Assembly: GCA_008933995.1 (NCBI GenBank)
Contig: WARS01000034.1
Location: forward strand, 1,999,501 to 2,063,500
Direction of reading: 5' to 3'
Source: Datnioides undecimradiatus
Taxonomy: Eukaryota > Chordata > Actinopteri > Lobotiformes > Datnioididae
DNA: 64,000 bases
Shown: positions 46,009 through 58,500 of the stretch, piece after piece
Layout of the letters: every line of letters begins with the position of its first letter
How positions within the stretch are numbered: position 1 is the first letter of the stretch
The notes under the pieces: generated by a model
What the model was told of the DNA's origin: nothing
Database searches by the model: none
Seen by the model: only the letters and a program-made list of their open reading frames with translations
Translations under genes and position numbers: made by a program

Positions 46009-47354
46009 TTGACATGGCACGATGTCATCGTCAAACCCCTACACACATACACTGCTGTGATGTGATTAACCAATCCTCTGTTTCCCCTCTGCAGAGAGGT
46101 CTCAGGTCAGCTTTAATGTCAGTCTCAGATGAACTGATTTCCATTAGATTTTGTGTAATTATAACAGTGGGGTCCGGATTTATTAGTTCTTCATTTGAAT
46201 ATTGATTATGAGACAAAATATGAGGCTGTTTTGAGGCACCTGGAGGTTTTAAATGCAAAACCATGTCATAACACTCAGACACGACACCTCAACCAGCAAG
46301 CCTCACATATTGATGCAAATGTCCTTTCAGTCTGTGCTGTTGTTACAGAAAATGTCTTGAAATACATTGTTCTGAATAAGATAAGATAAGAGCTGTAAAA
46401 ATACTATTTTATGCACTTCTGCACTGTCCTGTTTTATTTAACCCCCCGAGCTGTTTTCCTTTAGTTATACAATTGAATAAGGGACTCAAATATCTCCCTG
46501 TATATATTTATTAATCCCTAATGCAGTACATTGCATAACTGAATTATGTTAAATGTGTGACATTGATCCTAGCGTGATGTTTGATGTTTCACTGACACTT
46601 TCACCCTGTGTTCTGTAACAGTTTTCAGGAGGCACAAGCTCTACCATATTGGTCCGCGTGATGTAAGTCAGCCTCAATCCCTCTGTGGCTCAACACACAC
46701 ACACGCACACACACAGGCACACACTCATACACACACACACAGGTACTGGATTAGCGTGACGCGTGTGTATCTTGAGAGCACTTGAGCAGCTTTGGAAACG
46801 CCTTTGGAGCAGAGCCAAACGCAGCAGGGAAGCACAGAGCAAACGCAGCCCAGGGAGGTAAAGTGCACATCAGATGTGGATCAGAGAGCATTAGCACATT
46901 ATATTCAGTATTTATATGAACACCTCTGATGTTGTAAAAAAGGGTACTGGTTGCCACCTACAGTCCAGTACAAGGACTGCTGCTGTGCACAGTCACACAT
47001 TTGATAGTTATGATGTAGTACACTGATCTGACATTAATGACATTAAAGCAGAAACATGTAGGGCTCCTATTAAGAAAAACAATGTCGAATTTGCCCAATT
47101 ACTTGGCATAGTAATGTGATCCGAAAACATTTGCTTTTATCAAACGCTGATTAACATTTGCATTTTTAATTTAGAGGTTACATTCACTCAGATTCTCATT
47201 TACAGTACCCCTACAGTGTTATCTGTCCATGTGTGTCTGTTGCCCAGGCTTTCTGCTGCTGCTGACACAATACATGAGAGGTCATTGCGATTTAATTAGT
47301 GATGGTAACAGCATTAGAAAATTATATTTGATATCAGGATCAGAGTTATCATAG

Positions 47355-47455
47355 TCTTTTGCTGGCTTAAGCTACATAATTAATGCACAGACATGAGAGC
47401 GGTATCAATCTTCTCATCTGACTCTGTGCGTAAAAAGCAAATATTTCTACATGTA
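47355..47455. mobile_element. Right-end fragment of the inverted-repeat element
   Basis: AGCTACATAATTAATGCACA, then GACATGAGAGCGGTATCAAT, then CTTCTCATCTGACTCTGTGC match the right-end modules seen at 23947-23990 and 48841-48890. No left end is adjacent. Confidence 0.55.
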
Positions 47456-48529
47456 TCCAAGAGACAGACATCTGAACTACAGAATCTGCTTAGCTAGATA
47501 CAACTGAAGGTTGAGTGAAATAACGGAGAGGAAGTAATTTAATGAGTTCATTTAGTTTATTTATATCAACAGTATTACATTCATATAGTCATCTGCTCTA
47601 GGTACATGATGTTCACTTAGTGATGTCACAGACTGACGGACCATCAAACAGACCAATAGCAGCGTAGGCACACACACACACACACACACACGCACACCCT
47701 CTTGGTAACTTCAGCTGGAGGGTTTTTGTCAGACGATAAGAGATACATGTTTTGCCTCATTCACACTGTCCTGAACACACACTGACCATTTCTGCTCTGT
47801 GAGTATTGTTAGGAAGTAAGCCTGGAGCTCACTCAGCTTGGTTTGGGTTAAAAGAGAGAAAATACTCCTTCAGGGTCTTAAAAAGTGTATATTTCCAGCA
47901 TTTTAAAGAGCAGCTTTGATCCATCTCTTGGACAGACTCTTTGATTTTTCTGGAGAGCCTCTCAGAAAAAGAGAAGATGCCAGGAAACAAAAGACAGCCA
48001 CTTAACCATAATCTCCCCCTCTGTTTTTGTCGATCTACCTTCACATAACCATGGATACAGTAAGGCATCAGTGACATGCTTCACGCTGTTGTTCCACATG
48101 GCTGGTTATGCAAACCCCACCTGAATCTACAGCATGTCACACACTTAAGAAAAGCTCTTGACTTTAAGCAGCAGAGAAAGGTTTACACCAACCTGAAATT
48201 TAGACATTTGCCTCCTGGCAGGCGCTGTAGACATTTCTGTGTGTGACACAGACACACACACATGCTCAGTGTCACATTATGCTCTGTTGTGCAGGTTTTT
48301 CAACTGGAAAGAAATACACGTGCGGTAAATGATCACAGTAATTTGACTACTCAAATATAATGAGGTACAGTTACTGATCACACAAAAGCAGTTTTAAAGG
48401 GAAAACACATTTTAAATGTCAAAAATTCAAATATGATATGATAAAACTACTTAAAATACAGCTTGTTTATGTTTTTTTTCTTTTAGTTTTGGATTAGAAA
48501 ATAAGTCAAAAGTTGCTAAAAAAGAACAG

Positions 48530-48930
48530 CCTGACATTTAGGAAAATGTGCTCATTCACTTTCTCGCTGAGAGCTGGATAAATTGATACCACTCTGATGT
48601 CTGTGTGCTAAATATGAAGCTACAGTCAGGAGTTCAATAGCCTCGATCAGCATAAAGACTGGAAGCGAGGGTAAAACAGCTAGCTTGCCTGAAAAGAACA
48701 AGAGTTACACATAGTGTTGATTACCAAGCTTTAGAGGTGTTGGTAGATGGATTTGTTGCCTGTAAACCTCTGGATGGAGCCATGCAACCTGTTTCCACCC
48801 TGCTCCAGCTGTTGTGCTATGCTAAGCTGACCGTCTCGTGGCTTTGGCATCATATTTCACATACAGACACAAGAGTGGCATCAATCCACCCATCCAGCCC
48901 AAAAAAGTGAAAGTGCCCAAAATGTGAAAC
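48530..48930. mobile_element. Near-complete MITE-like element with long inverted ends
   Basis: The left end runs from TGACATTTAGGAAAATGTGC through TTGATACCACTCTGATGTCT to TAAATATGAAGCTAC and AGCATAAAGACTGGAAG. The right end mirrors it: GCTATGCTAAGCTGACC, GGCATCATATTTCACATACA, GACACAAGAGTGGCATCAAT and CCCAAAATGTG near 48925. It has no open reading frame, so it is a non-autonomous DNA element of about 400 bp. It is the best-preserved copy in the window. Confidence 0.65.
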
Positions 48931-49596
48931 TTTTCCTTCAAGGTAATCAGGTTACATCACAGAGCTTCAGTAGATTTAAACAGCCGTCTTCTTTACAGAC
49001 TACAGATTTAAGCAGGTAGTTAAGTAATAGCTAGGAGATAAACTTTCAAAGTGGCTGACCAAACCCCTGAGAGTACAGCACTGACTTGATGTGATGTGTC
49101 CATAAAACAGACAAAGAACTGACCTGATACTTTAACTCTACCAAAACAATCAATTAACATCGAACATATATCAGAGGTACTTGGTATATTAATGGCTATA
49201 TGATTCAACAAATCAATAAACCTGTGGTTCACTGAACACAAAACTGAGTTCACATAATACACTCAGGTGTCAAAAATACCCTTATAATATCCTTTTCCAT
49301 ACACGTACAGTACAGAAATACACATATCCATTCATACAGTTAATGCAGTTAACATAAAAAATAGAGATATAACCATTACAAATATTCAGAAATGAATGGG
49401 ATACGGTGGTGGTTTCAAGTTTCAAGGTTCTACATGTGAACTGCTGTGAGTTCTTCTACGCTGGATCTGGAGTGATAAAGTGCTTCAAGTGTTTGAGTCT
49501 TTGTTTTTGGTTGCAGTTTTTAAACCTACACACAGGGTTTATCATAGTCTCAGACCTTCTGATGTCTCTGAGGTTAGAGTTTGGTTTCTCTGTGAC

Positions 49597-52500
49597 TTAA
49601 AAGTCGTCCAGCTCCACGTCACTCTCCTTGGGTTTGCGGCGTTTGACCCTGGCAGGCGACCTGCTCCTCCTCTGGCCCGTACCACCACCGCTGGATACAT
49701 CAGCAGCCATTTTGGGCACTTCGATGGTGTTTACAGGGTTTTGGGGTGAATCTGTGTCAATGTCCTCCAAGGAGCCAGGCTGGGACTCCACAGAGGTCCT
49801 GGTGAACTGGTGGAGGAGCGCACCATCCTCCCTTTTGTTTCCTTGCACCTCTCCTTCCTCCTCTTCCTCAGGCTTGAACTCTTCAACAGCATCTCCCACA
49901 ACCTCCTCACCTCCATCTCCTCCACTCTCTTTCTCCTCCTCGTCTCCTGTTGGCCCCTCGTGTGCTGATTCTTCTGCGCTGGCTTCACTTGGACGTTTGC
50001 TAATGGTGTCTGAGTCTTCAGCGTCAGCCTCCTCTCCCTCGGTCACCCCCTGGCCCTGAGGGTTAAACAAGACGGCAAATTATCTCCGTGCAGCTGTAAT
50101 TAGCTAAATTAGGTTCTACTGGTGCAGCAGAGTGTCAGTGGCTACATGTTAGTTACACAGCAAGGGGGTTTATCAGTGCTGGAAGGCTGCAGTAAAAACT
50201 AAATGTTTGAATTTCATGAGCGCACATATGAGAGCTTGTTAAACAGTTTGTGGCTGACAATAACAACATAAGTCCGTCAGTGGACGCACTGCGTTGCTGC
50301 CAAACAAAACAGATTTGTTCAGTCTGTCTAATTGGATAGCCAGATTATCTTTTCCCACAGGCTTAGACTTAGTGCTTCGGGCTGCACTAGGTCAGATTCC
50401 TCTTTGAGATACAGTACACTTTAACCCAGCAGTCATGTTCAGGCACTAAAAATAGGTGGCGCTGAAATTGGTATTCAAAACTATGTATAATGTAGGAATG
50501 GTCACTTAGGTGATCCAACCTACTTTTTAAAACGTGTCTGTGTCTTTAGAAAGCAGTCCACCAGTTTCTGGTTGGATATGAAGCTTAGTCAGTTATTATA
50601 ACAGGGGGACAGCAATATTAGAAATGTTCATTTGGAGTAACACCGGTGAGCACACCCAACGTGTAAGAACTAATCACTTATCGCAAGCAACAGTCACAGA
50701 TCTCAACTTAACTTGCTGAGTACATTGTTGTCACTTAGACATCACTTGACACATAAAATGGGCCAGTTCTTTAAGCTTGTGTTTAAACCTGTCACATCTT
50801 ACCGGTGGTGAGCCTCTCTCTTCCTCTGATGCTTCCTTTTCCTGCTCTTCACTCTCTCCCCCTGTTGCATCTTCATGTGACTCCCCTTGTCCGGTGCCAT
50901 CATCCCCATCATCTTCATCCTCTGCCTCTGCAGAACCGCTGTTGTCCCCCTCTGCAAACTCCTCCACCGGTGTTGATTCTTCATCTGCTGCATTTTTTGC
51001 AGCAGTGTCATCCTCCGTTTCTCCAGATGCATCTTCTCCACTTTCCCTACCAGTTGTTTCCTCTTCTCCCTCAGGCTTAAATTCAGACACCACACACTCT
51101 TCCACCTCTGCCTGCTCCTCCTCACCTTCACCATTTTCTATGGTCTCTCCCTCACCTGTTGTTGCTTCCTTCACAGTCTCCTTATCACTCTCCTCCTCTT
51201 CTTCTCCAGTTCTTGGCTCTTCCTCGTTGCCCTCTGTCTCGCCTTCATCTTCTGCCTCTCCTGCTCTCTCATCTGCTGTCTCATCCTCACCTGCGTTGTC
51301 ACTAGTTTGCTCAGCATCCTCTTCCTCTGCCTCATCCCCCTCATCTGCTTTGTCACTCTCCTCCTCATTTCTAGCACACTGGCACTGGCATTGTGTCTCC
51401 TCTTCTTCTCCATTTTCAAATGTCTCCTCTTCCCCAGCTTCCTCTTCCTGCTCCTCCTCACCCACATTGTTTTCCTCCTTATTGCCCTCGACCTCTTCTC
51501 CCACCTCACCTCCATTTTCTTTTTCTATTTCCTCATCTTCCTCTGCAATTGTCTCCTCTAAAACAACATCAGCTTTGATATCTTCTTTAGTTTCATCCTC
51601 CTCCTCTTCCTCCTGCACAACCTCTAAATTCCTCCCCTCATCATCTATGACCATGCTATCGCCTTCCTCCTCTGCAGGGGGAGGCACAGTTGCAGGCAAA
51701 GGGCTTTTCTTCCGCTGCAGTATCTTTAGGAGGTCAAACTCCATCATCACTGGTGCTTCAGCAGCCATTGGGTTTGTTTTGAGAGGCCGGGCGGCCATTT
51801 TCTTGCGGACACAAGCATCACAGGGGCAGTACTCGTCATCGCTTCGCTGGTCGCTGAACTCCCCCGTCATCTCTCCATCACTGAGAGAGTCTGCTGTTTT
51901 CACTGACTGGTTCTTCATCACCTGAAAAACAAATCAAACATTATCTTTCAGTCTTTCAAGCAGCAGTATGTTATTAGATGTAAAGTGGATTTATGGTAGA
52001 ATCACCTTTAACATGCGTCGCCTCTTCTCTGTCATGGTGGACTCTCGGGAGAGGTTACCTCCTTGCGGTGGCCGGGGCCTCCCAACTCTGCCGGCACGAC
52101 TCTGAATCTTCCTCATCTCACGTTCAATGCTGCTCTGGATGCGCCGGCTCACCTCGTCCCTTAGCTCGGAGATCATGGTGTCCAGGATGAGGCTGTCATC
52201 CAGATCCCAGCGAACTTTGAACTCTGCCATTGCATTGACGTAGTGGTTCATGAACTGTTTCTCCAGCTTCTTAAGAAGATGCAGGATCCACACTGGATCA
52301 GGGTCTTGGGATGGTTTTTTTGACAAAGGTGCTCGCAAGACAGTTGGAGGTGTGCCTGAACTGGAGTCCTCCAGCATCTCCTGTTCATTATCAGTAGGGG
52401 ACTTGGAGCTGTCATTGGCAGAACTCTTATCTGATGATGAGGGATTCTCAGTGGCTTTTGGGCTGTCCAGACTTTGAGGGACTGTACTTTGTTCTTCACT

Positions 52501-55500
52501 CTGTACCAGTTCTTCTGCTTTGTCTGTCTTAGCTTGCTCTGTGGATGTCTCCTCAAGTTCTGCCTCTATTTCTGTGTGTCCTGTGTCTGTATCACGTTCC
52601 TTCTCCTCTTCTACAGCTTTCTCTGCTCCCTCATCCTCATGTAGAGATTCAGCCTCATTAGATTTGTTTTGCTTTGTTTCATCTCCACCTTGATTTTCAT
52701 TCTCCTTTCCTGAGCCGGAGCCACTGCTCATATCAACCCCAGATGAGGACCTTGGTGGAGTCACCTGCTCTACACCGACGTCTTTGGACTCCTTGGCCTC
52801 CTTGGCCTCAATGTCCCTGGGTTCAGTGAGCCAAAGAGATTGAAGGATGGCCATAATATCTTCATACCGCTGGCTGCGGTCCTTCTGTTGGTTGCAACTT
52901 GCTGCAGGCTCAATGAGCTGGAGCTGGGCCAAACAGTCCAGGAACCCCCTGGCTGATGTGCTCAGTCTACGACCATACACTGGAGACACCTACAGAAGAC
53001 AGCAGAGAACCAGGATGACATTACATACATTCGTACAATCCATTCTATATCCTCAGAAATTAGGCCTTTCTGGAGAGAATTGGTCTCCAACATGACAGTA
53101 TGAGATAGTCTTAGGGATTTCAATGAATTACTGAATTACTGATTACCTTTAGACATTAATTACATTTATTTCATTTATTTTTATAAACTAAGCTTCTCTG
53201 AATAATCTGTAAATAGTAAATAGCAATATTAATTATATAATAATATTAATAATAGTAAATATTTTGATAATTCTGTTACCTGTTTTCTGTAATAGTTTAG
53301 TGCAACAATGAGTGGAATGGATGCAACTGTTTGCACTTAAAACCAAAAATTGTATAAATTTAACTTTAAAGACTGGATTAATTAAAAATGATACAGTACA
53401 TAAATTGTATTGCAAATGATTATTAAATGCAGCAGAATAGTTTCATTCTCACGTATAGGAAAGCCTGAACATTTATATATATTTTTGAGAATATAAGATT
53501 TTGCTCCATAATTGCAAAAACAAAAAGTAATTTACATTTACAACTTAGTAAGTCACTTACCTCGGGCATGCTCTGACATCTCCCCAGAGAAGTGCTCAGA
53601 AGGACTTTCATCACTGCAGCTGAAGAATGCCAGTTCCTGGGCAGAGACTCACCACTGTACAACAGAGTGTTGGGGCGAGAAGATGTCCCCACTGTGTCAC
53701 CTGGAGCCGGATCTAAACTCTCCTCTGCTGCATCACATTCAGCCTCCTCCTCTTTCTCCTCAGTCTCAGCTTTCTCCTCCTTGTCCATGTTCTCATCTTC
53801 AGGACTCACCTCATCTCTTGCAACCTCGTCTTCAGGATTCTCTTCTGCTGCCTTCTCCTCTTGCTCCTCTTGCAACTCATCACCAAGTGCAAGCTGGCTA
53901 CTGTTAGCAGGAATGCTCCTCAGCCAGTCACTGACAACCTCAATAGGTGAAGCATTGGGCAGACAGGCAGGAGTTAGTTCCAGCTCCTTCTGTTCCACCT
54001 GGTTCCTGCTCTTCTGACACCTTCCGCTTTTCTCACTCCTGGGCTTGTCACTCGTTTTGCTGGCTTTTGACAGTCGGCTGTGAGAACGTGCAGCAGCCAT
54101 TGTTTCCTTTAGAAGGTCAGCAGCAGACAGAGAGTGAGACAGGGTGCTCTCACTACATGTTTCCACTTTGCTGCATGGTGTGGAGTTGTGTGAGGGACAT
54201 GGGCTTGAGGATTTGATTAGCTTTTCATTCTTTTGACAAGTGGATGCTTTGACACTGCCATTGGATTTAGTCTTGTGAACTTTGACTGGATTCAAAGAAT
54301 CCGAGTGAGCTGAAGCTGCAGACTCAGGCCTGAGGCAACATGGACTTTTGGAGTGGACACTGGCTACCTTGTTGCCTGCAATATTTTCTTTTCCTTCAGC
54401 CTTACTAGCTGGTCTACTGATAGTTTGGTTTTCATCATCATTATTTTCTGAATGTCCAGCGGTTGTAATTTCTACATCAGCATTTTTAATGCTTGTCCTT
54501 GTAGGGGATTTGCTGCAAACTTTAGCACTTGCTGATGACAATGCAGAGGAGGTCCTGTTGTCAGGGATGTCTGTCTTACAAGGTTTTGTTGATGAAACAG
54601 ATTTTACACTTCCTGCAGCTTTGACACTACATTTACAACAAGACTTTTGAGAGCTTTTGGTTGACAACGCACTGGCTGATCTTATTGTTTTTTGCTCTCC
54701 ACCTTTCTCATCTTTATCCTCACTACCTCCTGGTGTTTCAATAATTGGGATATCTACTGCTGGAGGATTATGCGACAAGTTGCTTTTACTGCCATCAGAC
54801 GTGATGGACGCTGTTCCCTCATTCACATCTTCCTTCATGGCAGACTGCTCTGTGCTGTTGGGTACATCAGGAGTTGCTGTTTTCACTTGGCCCTTCTTCT
54901 CACTGTCAATGTGAAAAGAAACACTGGATTTGCCACTATCTGAGTCAGCTGTTTCTTGGTCCTCTGGCAACCCAAGAGAGACAGACCCTGAAGAGTTTCG
55001 ACTCAGTGGTTGCTCGGTGCCTCCGGATTCTCTCCTTGGTCTTTGGGTTGAGGATGACAGGATGCTGGCAGCACACTCAGAAGCATCCTCATTTTTATCT
55101 TCCTCATTATTGTCTTTTTTCTCTATCTCTTCATCCTCAGCCTCTTTTTCTGTCTTTGCCTTTTCATGTGCTGATGCAGCTCCACAGCGACATTTGGACC
55201 TGCTGGATTTAGCAGAGGTTGTGGAGCGAACTGACAAGGCACTGGGCCCTCTTGTCTCTCCAACACTGAGATCAGGCAACAGCTGTTGCGCAGTGGATTG
55301 AGGACTGCCAGGAGATGTAGCTGGAGCTTTGGGTGAATGAGTCCGTGTGGAACGTTTCCTCCTGGGTGAAAGCATTTGACCATGAGAGGGCTCAGAAGAC
55401 TTACTTCTTGGTGCCCTGTCCTCAACAGCCTTTTCATCCGAATCTGCTGTTTCAATAACTGCAATATCAACTGCTCCATTATGATTGGACTTATGTGATA

Positions 55501-58500
55501 GAGCAGATGATTTAGCTGATGAAGCACTCTGTGCCCTCTCTGTTGCGTCATTTCCTTCCTCATCAGCTCCCTCTGGTGTTTTAATGGTGACAACATTCTT
55601 GCTGGAATTAGACTTGTGAGAAGTATTAGACCTCACTGAATATTTTGACTTTGCAGACATGGCACTGGCTACTCGCTCTAGATTTTGGTCCTCTTCTCCA
55701 TTTGTCCCATTAGTAGGACCATCAGCTTCATTTATATTTGGAGATGCTGCAGTGTGGTTTGATTTGTGGGACTTGGAGGACTTGGCAGAGGTATCTGATT
55801 TTTCCGACATGGCACTGGGGCTTCTGTCCTCCGTGTTGTTCACCTCTGTATTTACTATGTCCTTTGTTGGTGAAGCCACTCTTGAATCCGTGTCACCATT
55901 TGTGTGGTGAGACTTTGCAGAGGAAGCTGATTTACAAGATAAAGCACTGGCAGCCCGGTCCTGAGCTGTTTCACCATCTCCTGTGTTGTCACCAGTTTCA
56001 GAACTTGCTCCTGGATTCTCATTAGAATTTGATTTATGAGATTTAGAGGACCCTGCACTGGCTGCCCTCTCTTCATTTTCTAATTGAGCAGACATAACAC
56101 TTTCTGCCCTCCTTTGTCTTTTCTCTTCTACAGTCTCGTCTTCTTTTTTCTCATCTACCTTTGAGCTTGAAGATGCTGCAGATTTTGTAGACTTAACAGA
56201 CTTGTTAGATTTAACTGATGTGCCAGACATTTGACTTAATGCCCGTTTTTCTAGATCACCTCCAGTTTCTGATCTGGGAGAAAGTGACCTTTCTGAAGCT
56301 TTGGTGGACTTATGGGATTTATTGGACCTGGCAGACAGATTGGACTTGGCTGACATGGCACTTGCTGCTCTCTCCTCTGCCTTCATTACCTCTTCCTGTT
56401 CTGTAACTTCAAGAGCAGGATCATCAGCTTCCTTAGCACCTGGAGATGCTCTTCTTACACAATGACTGCAAGTGGACTTGCTTGATGTGCCAGACTTTGC
56501 TGACACATTTGATTTAGTTGATTTTGCTGATTTAGTAGACAGGACACTATCAGGTCTTTCAGCCTGCCCAGGCTTATCAGAAACATGAGACCTAATAGAA
56601 AGGGCACTGGAAGTTCTTTTGTTTGTGTCATCCTCTTCCATGGCTGTATTATCAGTTGGGGAGGCAACCATAACACTTAATCTGACTGAAGCACCAGTTT
56701 TTGAAGAAGCACCAGATTTGTCAGACAGGGAGCTAAGTGGTCTCTCTACAGCATTCTCTTCCTCAGCTTCCTCTCTTGTCTTGATGTCAAGAGCCTCAGC
56801 TGTGCCACTGCAATTGGACTTCTGAGACTTGCTGGACTTGGCTGACATGGCACTGGGGCCTCTTTCCTCCTCTTTTTCTGCTGTAACACTAGTGCTGCCA
56901 TTATAGGCTGATTTGTGTGATCTGTTGGACCTGTGGCTTGTGGCTGAGGTGGCACTAGGAGCCCTTTCTTCCTCTTTTCCTGTTGCCTCGGGATCAGACA
57001 ATGTGGATATGACACTAGAAGGTCTGCCTTCCAGAACATTTGATATTGCAGAAGAGCGCCCATAATTAGTGAGATTGGTCTTATTGGATTGTGTTGAGAC
57101 AGCTGAAACATCTGAGCCTTCATCGTCACTGCCATTATTGCCATTTTCTTGGTTGGAAAGAGGTGTGGGTGGCTTTGGAGAGGCTTGGGGTGAATGATGG
57201 GATATCTGTGATGCTCTACTGTTGGAAACAGAGTTGACCCCACGTTTGCAGCCTCCACAGTCCGGACACACACTGGATGCCCTTGACTGCAAAGAGCCTG
57301 CTGAAAGTCCTGTGTGACTAGACAAGCCACTGACAACCCTCTTTATCTCTTCATCTTCATCATCTGCAGCTCCTTCTTCCTCTGATGTTCGAACATTGGC
57401 TTTGCTGGACCTGCAAGAGGCTCTGCTCATTTTTTGCTTGGAGCTTGGGGCTCTATCCATCTCCTCTGCTTCAGCTGTGGAATGTGGGGTGGCTGCTCCA
57501 CAGTTACAGAAAGAGGCTGCCCTGCTTCCTCTCTCTTCCTTGTCCCCATACTTGTTGTGTTGGGTAGAGTGGATAGAACCGACTGAGACATGGCTTGTTG
57601 GCTTATTATTCAAATGAGTCTCAGAGGTTGGGGAGGGGGATGGTTCATTGCTGTTACAGCACTGTGAGGCGCTGCACGGTAGGTCATCGTCGTCTTCTTT
57701 CAGCGACTGCAGGACATGTGAGGAGGTGCTGACTGCAGAGAGCGGACGCTCCTCCCCCTCATCCATCATTAACTCATCCTCTAATGACTTCTGGCTAAGT
57801 GGTCGCAAGTTGCTATCCATTGCAACTACTTCACTACGGCTGCAGCATCTGCTCACCCTGCATACCTCTACATGGGTGTCTCCATCCTCCTCCACCTCAA
57901 CCCTGCGCTCAACCTGCTCCGTCAAACACATCTCCTCCTGGACCAGCTGGCTCTGTTCTGAACCTGAGCCTCCTCCACAGTTGGAGAGTCTTGCTCGACA
58001 GCGCACCACCCTCCTAGAGTTGCATGATGAGGAAGAGCTTGAAGAGTGTGTATGTCGCATCATAGTGTGGCTTGATGTATGTGGAGGAGGGAAGGGAGGC
58101 TGTTTGTGGCTGTGTGCTGGGTTTTCCCACAAATCGTACTGCTGTTCCTGTCTCTGGTAGCAGCACGGGCAGTGGTTTCCTTCTGAAACCCGCTTCAGAG
58201 GCCGGCTGGAACAATCCACACCCTCTGGCTCAAAAGATGTGGAGTCAGGGTCAGAGCAACTCTCTGATTGACCCTGTTGCAGGTAATGGGGCTGGGGCTG
58301 GCTCAATTCATTTGTCAGAGATGGAGATTTCTTAATTTGTGTAGACCACTGGAGGGTCTCATCATTGTGTAGGCGAAAACGCACCCTCATCTCTACTGAG
58401 AGGCTGCCATCTTTATTGACCAGGACACGCTTTTCAATGTCTTCGTTCATAATAGCTGGTCTGGCTTGCGAGTAAGTGCTGACACCATTGCCATATGACT

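Larger units (their letters stand above)
46009..49596. other. Non-coding stretch between convergent gckr and rp1l1
   Basis: The left part is gckr 3' flank and the right part is rp1l1 3' flank (minus strand). No coding exon was recognised. It holds CA repeats (about 46696-46741 and 47670-47692) and inverted-repeat element copies at 47355-47455 and 48530-48930. A minus-strand AATAAA near 47560 is a possible rp1l1 polyadenylation signal. That would imply a 2-kb 3' UTR containing both element copies. Confidence 0.45.

Noticed and set aside
46619-46665. Possible extra gckr exon after the stop codon (acceptor-like AACAG, donor-like GTAAGT)
   Set aside because: The exon 19 frame already ends in a stop at 46006-46008 at the expected family length, and the segment encodes nothing like the GKRP C-terminus.
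50777-51925. Plus-strand 382-codon Ser-rich open frame
   Set aside because: It is the exact antisense of the Glu-rich rp1l1 exon 6 (GAG/GAA read as CTC/TTC in another frame). It has no domain, and the minus-strand frame has matching splice sites and phase.
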